From Siniperca chuatsi (lineage: Eukaryota; Chordata; Actinopteri; Centrarchiformes; Sinipercidae), in assembly GCF_020085105.1 (NCBI RefSeq), contig NC_058056.1, forward strand, positions 13,648,929 through 13,712,928: 64,000 nt of DNA, written 5' to 3'. The notes under the pieces are model-generated. The model was given only the letters and a program-made list of their open reading frames with translations. It was not told the origin of the DNA and searched no databases. Positions 38,801 to 50,183 of this stretch are shown piece by piece. The position numbers and the translations under genes are program-made. The first letter of the stretch is position 1. Every line of letters starts with the position of its first letter.

Positions 38801-39783
38801 GTTGACCTATCACATGAGGAAAAATTAAGGTCAGATATGATCCCTGCTAAGCCTGGGTGACTGGACAGTGTCTGATCCCTGGCTTACTTTGTGGGAGCCA
38901 TTTAATAGTCTAGCACCAGAAGCCTCTCACAGGAAGGGAGATAATCATCACAGAAATAACTTTTTGATTTCTTTTCTGTCTGTGGTGAAACTGCCCTTTT
39001 AAATGTACAAAGCCTTTTAACAAGAACACGACAGTGATGTTTCTGTGTGTCAGTTTGTATAAGTGTATACTGTACCACTGAGGAGGGTGGCAGAGCCCGG
39101 ACTAATGGAGCTGACTCTGGTGCTGTAGGTGTCTGGGACCTTGTCCATCACGTTCTTGGTGCCTGCTTCAAGCAGGAGAATCTTCTTACCCACCAAGTTT
39201 GGATCCTTGCCTGTCAAAAATCATACAAACATTGTAAAAAATGACAGCACATACATAAGATTGAGTGTCAGCAGCGTTACTAAAATAGCATGCATTGTTC
39301 AAATCTTGTGGTGAAGCTGTGAGTGTTTAGGCATTTCTGGTATAATGAAATTTGACTCTACATGTTATTTTTCCATTGCATCACATTTTAGAGTTGATAT
39401 TTTAGTAGCTTTTAGAGTAATTTGCAGTATGGGATTATCTAAAGAGACACAGGTTTGGGTTAATGAGAACAGCTCCTGATAACACTACTACACATTACTT
39501 TATTTTAAATTTGACTGGTTAATAATAGCTGAACTCACACACCAAAATGTGGTCTGTCAGTGTTGGGATGGAATCACTTACCCAGGGAACATGCCATTGC
39601 AGATCCAACCATTCCTCCTCCAGATATGATAACATCATATACCTCACTCTTGCCAGAATTGTCCCCATGTTCTGCACACACTAATCCTCGGCTAATGACT
39701 TTTATAGCAGATAAATGCCTTTCTGCAATAAAACACCGGCCAAGACCGTTTAGGGCCAGCGTCGCCTTTGTGAGTTTATTCAT
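29836..39783 (-). CDS. COQ6: Ubiquinone biosynthesis monooxygenase COQ6, mitochondrial, complete, 12 coding exons
   Basis: COQ6 is a flavin-dependent hydroxylase acting on the C5 position of the coenzyme Q ring, in the matrix-side COQ complex. Coding exons in transcript order: 39582-39783, 39076-39210, 36220-36278, 34234-34360, 32898-33028, 32685-32792, 32287-32349, 32068-32175, 31226-31428, 30949-31064, 30443-30609, 29836-29865. They total 1449 nt (482 aa; human about 468). The basic N-terminus [20 protein letters not shown] suits mitochondrial import. The FAD dinucleotide fold is [20 protein letters not shown] (about 49-68). The DG motif is [10 protein letters not shown] (about 219-228). 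The ribityl-binding motif is [20 protein letters not shown] (about 379-398). It ends EQIMAFASK, as in human. The ATG at 39781-39783 is the first in frame. The frame stays open upstream but without an ATG that I can support. Intron 2 (about 2.8 kb) holds nested MITEs. Confidence 0.96.
37796..38717. mobile_element. hAT-type MITE (family B) with 8-bp target duplication, interrupted by a family A repeat
   Basis: Termini CAGTGGTGGA and TCCACCACTG are inverted repeats. They are flanked on both sides by the same 8 bases, CTTTTAAC (37788-37795 and 38718-38725), the duplication size of hAT transposons. The inside has no coding capacity. Bases 38091-38439 are a family A repeat, so the original element was about 570 bp. 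A second copy lies at 61636-62076. It sits in COQ6 intron 2. Confidence 0.9.
38091..38439. repeat. TIR-type repeat, family A, copy 2 (nested in family B MITE)
   Basis: Begins GGACTGCAACTAATGTTTAT and ends near GACTACTGGTTTCAGCTG. Interior words ACAGTCCAAACC and GAGAAGCTGGAACCATG match the other family A copies. It interrupts the hAT-type MITE and is therefore younger than it. Confidence 0.8.
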
Positions 39784-39964
39784 AATTCTGTCTTCATATG
39801 GGACAAGCCCCGCATTAAACAGGAGAAACCAGGCCAACTTTGAAGTCTGGATACTTTCATATGACGATCAGACAAACGTTTCCCCTTGAATGTGTCCTAA
39901 TAACGGCAGCTGTGTCCCTTCAGTAATCCAGCCATGTTGTGTTGACAAGCTGTCCAGAGGAAGT

Positions 39965-40010
39965 ACTTCCGGTTTCGCGTCCAATCACAGAAGACGTCAG
40001 TCGCGCCTGG
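39965..40010. promoter_or_regulatory. COQ6 proximal promoter motifs
   Basis: ACTTCCGG at 39965-39972 is an inverted ETS/GABP site, frequent at genes for mitochondrial proteins. A CCAAT box is at 39981-39985 and a CRE-like GACGTCA at 39993-39999. They lie 180-220 bp upstream of the COQ6 start in a GC-rich patch, and may also serve FAM161B. Assignment is by motif only. Confidence 0.5.
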
Positions 40011-40392
40011 CGTTACTGCTTATGTCCACAAACAGTGCTAATGCTACCAAAACTGAGGCGTAAAAGACACTTGCTTCGTCTCAGGTGTAACACAAAGACT
40101 CTGTCAACTTAATTTCAACAACAGACCTCATTAGCTTACCGAAAAAGAGGTAGTGTATCTTGCCAGCGGAGATATACGAGTTTCGACGCCAAGAAATACT
40201 TTCTAAAACTCGTCTTTGACCAGGTTGGTGGCACATTATTACTTTCCCTTTGACTATCGTTGTTTCAATTTTTTGAAATGTGCTTTCAAGTGGCAGATAA
40301 TAGAGCATAAACGTGAATACGTATAGAAACTTAGCTTAGCTATTGCTAAATACATGTTCCTAAATCGACTATGTTGAGAGCGCAGAGGGCTG

Positions 40393-40406
40393 GTTGCCGT
40401 GGTAAC
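40393..40406. promoter_or_regulatory. Perfect X-box (RFX-type site) in the COQ6 / FAM161B divergent region
   Basis: GTTGCCGTGGTAAC has both RFX half-sites with the standard 2-bp gap. It is about 610 bp from the COQ6 start and about 900 bp from the FAM161B ATG. The first FAM161B coding exon has a splice acceptor just before its ATG (exon starts about 41294), so a non-coding first exon is expected upstream, plausibly just after this site. Confidence 0.75.
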
Positions 40407-40499
40407 CCGTTTACACAGACTGGAGGTGGAGTTGATGTGTGTAACTTGTTTATATTAGCCTTGAAATACAAATACAAAATAGGGCAACTAACTGAAAGT

Positions 40500-40744
40500 A
40501 ACGATTTAAATCGATTTAAATAATAAAAATCATTATTGATTAATCATTTGATTTTTTTAAATTAATTTATTGATAATTTACGATTATTGTTGTAAAATGA
40601 CTGAAAATAATGACAAATGGTCATTATAATTTCCCAGAGTGTAAGGGAACGTCTGCAAATTGATTGTTATGTCCAAACCAACAATCTAAAAGCCAAAGAT
40701 ATTCAATTTCTAATTATATAAAATTGAGAAAAACTGATTTAATT
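40500..40744. repeat. TIR-type repeat, family A, copy 3 (partial)
   Basis: Carries family A words such as TTATTGATTAATCATTTGAT, CCAAACCAACAATCTAAAAG and AAAGATATTCAATTTC. The GCTGCAACTAAC head is missing. It is cut off at its right end by copy 4. Confidence 0.65.
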
Positions 40745-40745
40745 A

Positions 40746-41116
40746 GAGCTGCAACTAACAGTTATTTTCATTATAGATTAATCATTTTCTTATTATGTTC
40801 TCGACTAATCGATGGATTGGTCTGCAAAATGTAAGAAAATGGTGAAAAATGTCCATCACAGTTTCCCAGTGCCCATGGTAACATATTTAAATAGCATGTT
40901 TTGTTCTACCAATGGTCCAAACCCAAAGATATTCAAGTTACAATCAAGAAAAGCATTTACAGCTAATAAATCCAACATATATTCACTTTTGAGAAGCTGG
41001 AACCAGAGAATTTTTGCTTAAGAAAATTACATAAATAATCACTTAAAATTAAAATTGTGGCCAATTAATTATCTGTCCACCAGCTAATCGATTAATTGAC
41101 TAATCCTGTCTGCTCT
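40746..41116. repeat. TIR-type repeat, family A, copy 4
   Basis: Starts GAGCTGCAACTAACAGTTAT and ends near GATTAATTGACTAATCCTG before TCTGCTCT, the inverted form of the head. It includes GAGAAGCTGGAACCAGAGAA, shared with copy 2. It directly follows partial copy 3. Confidence 0.8.
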
Positions 41117-41304
41117 ATTTAAAATGTTGTTCAACTATTATTAAATTTAAGAAAATTGATAGAGCTCAAATAATTGGACAATATGTACTTTGTAAGTGGT
41201 GTTTATATTACGTTTTATGTCATTATTTATGTATGTGTGTTTTGATGTGTTTGCACATGTCTCCTTGTTTTTTTTGTTTTGTTAGTTTCACAGGTCAGAG
41301 GAAT

Positions 41305-44300
41305 ATGTCAAAGCTGGAGACCTTGCTGAAAGATGGACTCATATCAGAGTTAATGCTCCAGCAGCAGCTGAAGGCTCTGAGTGAGGCCCTCAGGCAGCAG
41401 CTGCAGGAGACAGAGAGGAGACAGAGGGAGGAGCTGGAGAGGAGGATTCATCAGAACGCTCTACTGTCAACAGATGTAGACCGAGACTCCGGTGATAAAA
41501 ATGAAGTGAACCATCAGGCCAAGTAAGTTTCTTCAAATGTCTTTTATATTTTGACATACTTATAATATATCTATTTTCTTAAATATCTTTACTGTTTCTT
41601 TCAGACATGTGGGAATAAGGAGATCCACCTCTACATCTGCCCTGACCTCAGACAAACAGACTTTGCACCATCCCAAACAGTCAGAGAGTCCTAACTCATC
41701 TTCTTCAGCCTTGGTATCTCCAACAAACTGGAAGCATTGTTCAGTCAGGACTTCCATGCTGACTCCTACCAAGACTCAACAGTGTGAGCGGTTAGCTTTA
41801 TCTAAAACAACACAGATGAGCAAAGAGGAGGAGGCCGAGGCTGAGTGTCAGAAGAAGTTCTGCGCTCTCCCAGCCCCCAGCGATGTCATTCAGCCCCTTT
41901 ATCAGGAGATGGTGGAGCTGAGAGAGAAGGAGAGGAAGCAGGGCCGTGAGCAGAGGAGGGACTTCTTGCTCTCCATTCAAAAACCTTTCAGCTTCCATGA
42001 GAGAGAGAAGGAGAAAAGGGAGAAGCTGATAGCGATGTTAAACCAAGTCTCACATGATCAGAAAAACAAGGCTGCTACTGTTAGGAAAACTCGTCATAAA
42101 GAAGTAAAAGACTTGTCAGATTCTGAGCTGAAAGGTGGGGTTCCTTTTCTGATGTGATGATGCTGGCAAGTGGAGTGGTATAATAGTTTGAATTAATGTG
42201 ACATAACTTTCTTTATATGTCACTTTACAGACAGAATATACTGCCATCTTAGTATATACAGCATCACTGGTTCTCAACTTTTTTGGCTTGTGACCCTTTA
42301 CAGCCAGACAATGCCTACTTGTGAAACCCCTCGTCACAAGTTGCATGTGTTAGTTGTGGGCGGTTCAACCAAAGAGTGATGTTTCCTTCTCAGGTTGTTC
42401 CATCTTTAAAGGTTTTAGAGGCCTGAATAGGTGAAACTAAAAAAAGTCAAAAGATATAAGAAAGGTTAGAAAACATAAATATAATTTGTGAAATATTTTC
42501 TTTTTCTTCTTTCCTAACTTGTTAATCATCTCTCAACCCTTCAGATGTATCCTACTGTTGGTTCTTAACCTGACTCCTAGGTTGGGGACCACTGGTATAG
42601 TCAATATATAGTTTTACTTGTTATGTTGTGTAATGTTCCTGAAATGCATAGCTCAATTTTATATGATGTGGTGATGTCACAAAGTAGTGCCTGAGAATGT
42701 GTCTTTCAATTTCCATTTTTAATTTATAGTAACAGTCAGTCTTAATAATATTTAAAAGTGAATGAAACACTGTAGTTGTACCTGATCAATTTAGATTAAT
42801 TCAAATCTTCTTCTCAGCAGCCTATATACAAACAAAAGCAGTGCTTTCTTCTGTAATTGTGATAAAATGAGAACCTGGTATTGAAAGACACAATTATAAT
42901 TGTATTGTGTTACAATGTTACACACCTAATTTATATTGTGCCATACTGGATGCATGTATACAGTACCTCTGATACACTTTATGCACTGACATGACTTCAT
43001 CCTCTTCTGTACCTTATTGTAATGCTGTGCAGACCAGGAGCTTTGCAGACAAGTCCCCACTCAGACAACAGTGCAACATGAGAATCCTACTGTGTCTGGC
43101 AGCCGGAAACTTCGCACTGCTGAGCGCACCAGGAAAGAAAAGTTGGGATTCCTGGATGAGAGACCCAGCTTCCAGCCAAAAATCATCCATCAGGTCCCTG
43201 ATTTCAGCAGGCTGCACAAAGCCTTGCAGACTGAGGTGCTGAGAAAAACACAGAGTAGAGATGTGATAAAATGTCAGCCCTTCTTTCTGAGGACATCAGC
43301 TCTCCCTGCAAGGCAAAGTAGGATGAGCCCTGAAAACTCACAGGTAAAACATATTTTTTTACCCAGACCTGTTGTTTTGTTTACTATGAGAATTTGTTGA
43401 AATTGTTTAATTGGTTTTTATTTTTTTAGTTGCTGTTATTCATTCATTAATTTCAGTGCAGTTTGGTTTGAGTTACTTCTTAAGGTTCATGTTATTGTCA
43501 TATACACTTAAAAAGTACCATGTACATTCAAATGCATGTGCCCTGGCTCTCTCAGCCCTTGAAAGAATATATTCATATTCTCAGAATATGAGCTAATTTT
43601 AGTTGCTATACTTTTGAATTTTATGCTTTGATTACTTTACATGCATTTCAGTAATCTAATTCAAGTTTTAGAATTTTCATGGTCAACAGATTTGTCAGAG
43701 GTGGTAATTATGGTAGGCAGGGGTCTGAGAATTAATTAATGACTTTCTCAAAAATATTACATCATTAAAGAATAATAATGCATAGAATAATGCATGAAAA
43801 AAGAATAATGCCTGTCTTCAAGAGACAGTGTCTCTAGAGGAATTACATGAGAAGAAGACATCCAGGACTCCAAAGCAACAGGCACAAATGGCTTCACGTT
43901 ATAGTTTTAAATTACTTCTCTGCTTGATGGATGGTTCGAGACACATCCACCCACCACTTTATCAAGTCACTACCCATCTCTTTTTAAGGGGGTAGGAAAC
44001 CACTAGCCTTTCTTAAAGCCTCTAATGTTCTAGATGACAAACAGTGCTGATTACCTAAATCCTTGCTCGTTTAAAAAGGTCCATATCACTATAATTCCAC
44101 CAAATGTACAATAACTGGCCTAATAAGAACAGATGTTTACCCTAAAGTTTTTTCTGACTGTATAATATCTATCATGTCTTCCTGTGGTCCTTCAACACTC
44201 TGAAGTGGGTATTTCTTAAAATATGACAAAGGATTTTGACCTGGTCTCATTTGACTTTCCATTCTGGGTCCTTGGGAGTAATTTGTTTGATGATAAAAGA

Positions 44301-47204
44301 TTTATTGTATGGGTTAAGTTGTTGTATGGCTTATGTGTTATTTTTTTAGGCCGATCATACCAGTCCCTTCAGTTGTGGAATTGTAAAGCTATTTAAAATA
44401 TGTACAGTGGGCCCTATTCATAGAGGGAATACTCCCCTCCCTTGAACGGTTGTATTTCAAACTTTCCCCACCTCATAATTTATCAAGTTTAACTCAAGCC
44501 CCATTTCTACAGCGCCTGATACACAACCATATGATGTTTGTTCACTTTTTGTTCCTCAGTTCAAGCAGGAATTATATCACAAGACCATCCCTATGTATGT
44601 TCATTGAAATTTGTCTGAATGGATGATTCACACGAGGGCATTACAGAGTAAAAATAATTATAACAGTAATTACATAAGAATAACAGTAATTTACACTAAT
44701 CCAAAGTGGTAGAATGAACTTTGTGATCAGTGAAAGTTCCTTCCTGTCTTCCTTTCATATGTCCTCTGACTGTGCCCAAAATTATACAATTACCAGAGAG
44801 TTATTTTATGACCCATGTCAGACATTTATGGGCAGATTTCATCTGATTTAACTAATACTATATATAGATATATTTAGCCTTGTTGCTGAAGATGTGGCAC
44901 GTAAAGAAGCTACTGTAGATACATAGCTTCTTTATTTGTAGATTAACATCACAGGTAATTCTACAAAATGTCTTCATAGTTAATAAATGTATAACTTCAG
45001 AAGCATACTGTTTTATACTGTGTGGTTTCTCTGAAAAAACAAAACAAACAAAAACAGAATACTATGAGTAACCTCATAGACATTAACGCGAAACTGTGCA
45101 GTGCAAAAACCTTCGGAATCTCATCAATTAATCTCTGTCATTTTGTCTTTTTTCTGTGAATGTTGTGAAGTGTGTTGTGTTGATTGTTCTCAGTAATTGT
45201 TGATACAAACAAAAGCTGAAAATTAATTATTAAAATTTATTTCAGCCAGAAAGAAAGAAAGAAAGAAATCCATCATTACTAAGCATATTATTTAGGAATT
45301 ACCAAGGGTTTTCTCACACAGTTTATTCATTTATTGACAGGCAACATTGGTCTTCTAGTTCTCCTACAGTACTTTTACATTTCAAACAAATGAGACTAAA
45401 AATAATTCTTAATTCTTTTCATTTGGTTTTGATCACAATGAATGAAGAGTTTTTCCCCAACAAATTGATACACTTGTTCTGCTTCTATAAGTCGTGCTAT
45501 GCTGTGTCATCTGACAGAAAACCTTCTAGATCCGTCACAACTCACTGCTCCGATTTGTCTATATAAAGGCCTTCGTGCTTACATCTAGCTTACATCAGTT
45601 TATACTCTGATGTATACTTTGCTGGTGTTACTACTGCACCCCGTAGTATTTAAGGGATAAAACAAAGTTAATTCTAAATTTAAAAAGTTAAAAGATACAT
45701 TTGTTTTAATTTCAGCTAACAAAAATCAGAAATACTTTATTTTATTGATCCCCGAGGGGAAACTCTTTTGCTACAGCAGCTCACTATCACGTCAATGCAC
45801 ACGGGAATAGAAGTACTAAGCAAAAAATATAATGCACTATAATACAGGTCAGAAAATAAATTAAGTACCAAGTGGGTATAAGTATAAAATAAAATAAGTG
45901 TGAAGTACCAAGTGGGTTACCGGGTGATGATAATAATACGGTATAAGGTAATAGTGCATGAACTGTCAAGTAACTGTAAGATTATAATGAGATGGAGGAT
46001 ATTGCACAGCAGTAATAGAGGTAAAATGTTATTTTAATGTTAATTTTCCCCCTCATCTACAGGTACCAAAAATAAGTAACCTCAGTAAAAGCAAGTCACT
46101 TGGGGCCTTAACATCACTGTCCACAGACACACTCCCCACGTACATCACAGATGCTGTAAGGAAGCGCTGCATGGCCATCAGGTGACTTGGATTATTTTGG
46201 AACTTTAGACAGTAGTTTTTTGCTCTGTATAGTTTCTACACACTAAGAATAGTTAAATCCTTTTTACCTTCACAGAAAGTCAATGGAGATGAGGGATAGC
46301 AAGAATCAAGAGAGTGCAGACTGGTTAAAGAAGTACCAGATGAGGTCCCAGGCCATGAAGAAGACAGTCACACTCCATGCAAAGTTGCTGGACCCACACA
46401 GCAGCTTGAAAGAAGTGTATAATGAAAAACTACACCACCATCGGTGAGTACTGGTCAAGTGAGGCCATTCATTCTCCAATTTTGCAACCTTTACAAGTCA
46501 CATCACAACAACCACACACGCCTGCCACAGTAGCTCAAACTATAATCTTCTTTACATGAAGGGAGGCTGACCAACAAAGGATGAGAGAGTACACGAGGGA
46601 GTTACGGGATATGAAGGCACGAGTTAGTGAACGCCCTTATTTGTTTGAACAGGTGAAACAGGTAAGTGGCATAGTAAGCTGAGAAGAGTAAATCACATTG
46701 TAAATGTCCCTCCAGCATAACTTTGAGTTTTTACTGGCAGAAAAATGCAAAGGCTCACGCAGAGCAGACATACAGGAACAAGCTGAAGAAAGCCGGTTTA
46801 AAGGAGAAATTTGTTGAAGAAAATGGAGAAGCAGGTGAAGGAGGAACATCAACATCCTCCAGATCTGAGGACGATACAGATGAGAATGACATTCATAGCA
46901 GGTATACAAAGTGAGAACTTTTATACCACTGTGTCCGGTAAAATTATGAATAGCACTGGTGCTTGAGAGCCAAGGACTTCATGTGGTTTGGTCATATTAC
47001 ATTACATAATTTTCTGAGCTTGCCCTGCAGTCTTTAGTGAAGAAAAGACAAATACTGTAGCCAAGTAAAAGTTCGATGTAATTACAATATAGCCATTTTC
47101 TAACCCAACATGTCTGATTTAGGGAAGAAAATGTAGACGACGGGGAGAAAATTGAAGATGTGGAAGAGAAGAGCGTGAAGTCCAAAGGGGAAGAAATGCC
47201 ATGA
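41305..47204 (+). CDS. FAM161B: FAM161 homolog B, centrosomal/ciliary coiled-coil protein, 8 coding exons
   Basis: FAM161 proteins bind microtubules and each other at centrioles and ciliary bases. FAM161A is a retinal ciliopathy gene, and FAM161B is its less studied paralogue. Coding exons: 41305-41522, 41605-42134, 43033-43343, 46063-46181, 46276-46443, 46562-46661, 46741-46901, 47123-47204. They total 1689 nt (562 aa; human about 647). An N-terminal coiled coil runs from MSKLETLLKDGLISELMLQQ. The FAM161 domain includes CQKKFCALPAPSDVIQPLYQ, KPFSFHEREKEKREKL, RKEKLGFLDERPSFQPKIIH, VPDFSRLHKALQTEV and the CQPFFLRTSALP motif. Later come LPTYITDAVRKRCMAIR and ERPYLFEQV. The tail is acidic. The start is the first ATG, 11 nt after a splice acceptor, so the 5' UTR is split. 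The acceptor of exon 6 (atgaag) has a weak pyrimidine tract. Confidence 0.93.
42264..42597. mobile_element. Probable hAT-like MITE in FAM161B intron 2
   Basis: Inverted ends CACTGGTTCTCAAC and GTTGGGGACCACTG, about 330 bp apart, non-coding. The ends resemble known fish elements with CAGTGGTTCCCAAC termini. No matching 8-bp target duplication was found, so the ends may have decayed. Confidence 0.5.
45731..45950 (-). mobile_element. Retroposon 3' tail, second copy, in FAM161B intron 3
   Basis: AATACTTTATTTTATTGATC followed by CCCGAGGGGAAAC matches the motif at 17091. The downstream part contains AAGTACCAAGTGGGT twice (about 45865 and 45904). The left boundary is clear and the right one is estimated. 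Confidence 0.5.
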
Positions 47205-47406
47205 TCAAAAAGGTTCAGGCGGCACAGAGTTCCCTGTGGCCTCTCCACTAGAAAACAACATTGTCCTCAAAAATGATTCATGTCCCAGCTAACTATCCGC
47301 ACCAAGCGTTTGATAGTTTAAGATGTGCAACTATAAATTATGAAATTACAAAACATCTGGACTTTACAATCACAAATGTGAGGGGTTACAACTGAAAGAA
47401 AATAAA
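47205..47406 (+). other. FAM161B: FAM161B 3' UTR with poly(A) signal
   Basis: AATAAA at 47401-47406 lies about 200 bp past the stop codon. A (CA)n run begins just after, at 47461. Confidence 0.7.
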
Positions 47407-47456
47407 AGTTTATATAACTGTATATGTTAAGTAATTAATATTTTATATGCTTTGAG

Positions 47457-47460
<4 letters not shown>

Positions 47461-47497
<37 letters not shown>
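47461..47497. repeat. (CA)n microsatellite
   Basis: About 18 uninterrupted AC units, just downstream of the FAM161B poly(A) signal. Confidence 0.98.
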
Positions 47498-47499
<2 letters not shown>

Positions 47500-49809
47500 T
47501 TATTTTGAAAATAAAAAAAGCTATTTTTGGTTTTATGACAATAATTTTGCTAAGGAATATGAACACTGTAATTTAGAGGATGATGAACACTTGGTTACCA
47601 GAATAAACAGTTCAAAAACAAAATGAGAACACCAGTTGAGACCACTGTGTCTGTAACATTAATTTGTGTTTAACCCACTCTAAATCAAGAAGCTTCCGAT
47701 ATAAAAAAAGATTATACTTTTACAGTAAGATATTTTATCTGTCACTTCTCTTAGCTGTATTTTCTTTAAAAAATAAAATAAATGTATATTTTCAGACAGG
47801 TCCCGTAAGGTCACCAAACGTCTGACATGGGCCTTGCTCAGGTGGTTGGGTTAAAGTTCCCAGTTGTTTCTACAGCCACACTGCCACCTAAATAAACACT
47901 TCACAGAGACCAGTTCATTGGTCTGCTCCAAGCCCCTAGACCCACAGCTTACTGCCAGGAATTTTAGAAAGCATTTTTACTTACAAACCACATGGGAATG
48001 TCTGAATATATATATAATCATAATCAAAATGCGATCATGGAGACCAATACATATAACATATGGGTACTTTTTGTAGATAAGCAGATAAGAGTTCAATATG
48101 TTACATACAATTACAATACAATTTTGTGCTGCCAGACTGATGTGCGTCTCTACAGAGAATGGCAGAGAAAAGGTGACTAAAAGTATTCAGAATGACTGTC
48201 TGTGCATTAAAATAAGCATATGATTAACTGTGCATAATTGAAAAGATAAGAAAAGTAGAAAAGCCAAAATGTTGTCACATTAGTACTTATAGATGTAATA
48301 AATAATCCCTTCCCGGAGTTCTCAAACATCACATGACAAAGCTTCAAGGGCTCCATCCTGTCAGGTTGTCATGGGAACCGTGTATCCCTCCCCACTCTGC
48401 CTTGTAGTCTCCCAGGAGAGCGCTGTGCACCTCTGATTCCCCGGTGCACGGCTGAAAACAAAACCAATCTCTCCCAACCTGTTAGATAATACCCGAGTGA
48501 GAACCTGAGTCCGTGAGATGCGTGATGGGAGCAGACGCCTGTGACATCTATTTAAACAAACTGTAGTGCCTCAAATGTGTGTGGAAGCTGAGAAAGGGAA
48601 CAAACACATCTCATTTAGATTAATGAGAGGCTGTGCACTTGGCCACCGAATGTTATGATCACGCTGTTTGAGGAGTGGCTCTACTTAGCAGATGAACAAT
48701 ATAATTTCACCAAGGTGGTGCGTTCAGGTCTTTTATTATTCCAGCCGCTAAACGATATAAAAATTCCCACACATTTAATTCTGTAAATGCATGGGTTGCA
48801 AATGTAGGCAGCCGAGGACACACCCTAGAATAGATGATATAGGCCTCAAATGGACTTCACTGTCACAATGTCAGCCAATTCCTAGCCTCACATTTTCCTC
48901 CTCTGCTTTTTTCCCCTGCCATGTACTAACTCTCCTGTAATTTCAGATCCTGTCACTCCCACCTGCTCTGCAGTAACCTCTGTGTTCCCGCCATTCCCCA
49001 ACACCTGATCTGCCCTGCCCACCTGCACACCTGTTCCCACTTCCCCATCACCCCAGTAGCTTCCATACTGGCCCACTTCCATTCATTCCCCGCCAGATCA
49101 TCTATTGTGCCTCTGCCTAGAATTCCAGACAATTTCTCTGCCTGTCGTGACCCTGCCCCCCAGCTCCTGCTCTCTAGCCTGAGTCCCTGATTGTATATGT
49201 TTGCCTCATCTCCCTTGCCTTCCTGATTTGACTTTTGCCTGTTTTTGACCTTTTCGAGCAAACTTTTTCTTTTTACCAGCCTGGTCTCAGTGTCGTGCTT
49301 TTGGGTCCAAAGCCTTTACATGCACCTGCCTTAAAACATCAGCAGTTGCATTAAATGTTTATGTTGTGTTTTCTGGTTATTTTGTTGTTCATCTTAATTT
49401 CTTGTTATTTGAATCCTCTTGATTATAAAGTAAAAGTGCAGGTCAAGGCCATGTATTTTGTTAAGTGCAGTGTATGTTGAGTGTGCAGAGTTGTGTGCAT
49501 GTATAGTCTCCGTATGTTTTAGTCCTTGGTTCACCTGCAGGAGGAGCTGTGGCTCGCTGCAGCCTCTCTGGAGCAGAAGAGAGAGATCCCTCTTTTTCTC
49601 CTTCAGTGGCATGAATAATATCCCCAGTGCTGGAGAGAGAGCATATCAAGAGGCAAACGGGAAGGGGAGAGAGATAGCAGCCAGTGTGACAGATAAGAGC
49701 GTGGCAGAACTTGTCTCCCTGACTGAACCGTGGGCTGGGGAAAGAGAGCGCAAGTGCACCAGAGTGTCAGGCAAGGCTGCTGCCTGCACACACACAAACA
49801 CACTCTCAC

Positions 49810-49863
<54 letters not shown>

Positions 49864-50183
49864 CCCTAAGCCCGGCTGCACCAGAAGAAGTTCAGAGAGA
49901 AGACTGACCTTAAGAAGGTATAGTATGTTTGTACGTCTCTAGCCTAGGAATCATATCTCCTGCAGCCGTCTCCCCCTCTTTATATCTGAAACATTACTAC
50001 CAAATCAGCTGTCTTACGCTCACTTGATGCTCCACTTTGTTTTCCAGGTGGGTTGGCGTAAGTTTGGTCCGTGGATTAACTCGAACATTATGGCTTTCCT
50101 CAAACTGAGCCTTCTTGTCCTGTAGAGGAGTTGTGTGTTTCCCCTCTAGAAGAACTTGCTTCGTGTTTACAGCCTGAGGGAGG
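47500..50183. other. Spacer between FAM161B and NGB; NGB upstream region
   Basis: No protein-like frame is seen. A C/T-rich stretch at about 48890-49300 looks like a worn repeat but I cannot assign it. A (CA)n run is at 49812-49860. AGACTGACCTTAAGAAG before GTATAGT at about 49917 could be an NGB 5' UTR exon and donor, which is a guess. NGB promoter elements should lie in the last kilobase. Confidence 0.45.
49812..49860. repeat. (CA)n microsatellite upstream of NGB
   Basis: About 24 CA units, about 320 bp before the NGB start codon. Confidence 0.98.

Noticed and set aside
47461-47497. Regular short repeats, considered as an array
   Set aside because: These and the other regular tracts are simple microsatellites with no spacers. 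Nothing in the window resembles CRISPR.
48890-49300. C/T-rich stretch that looks like a worn repeat
   Set aside because: The texture suggests an old repeat of some kind, but I see no diagnostic ends or coding remnant and cannot assign a family.
49458-49907. Open frames through the (CA)n tract upstream of NGB
   Set aside because: The length comes from a microsatellite read as His-Thr or Val-Cys repeats. No family similarity.
47500-50180. Search for POMT2, expected beside NGB from human gene order
   Set aside because: No exon with recognisable mannosyltransferase sequence was seen on either strand, so no gene was called.
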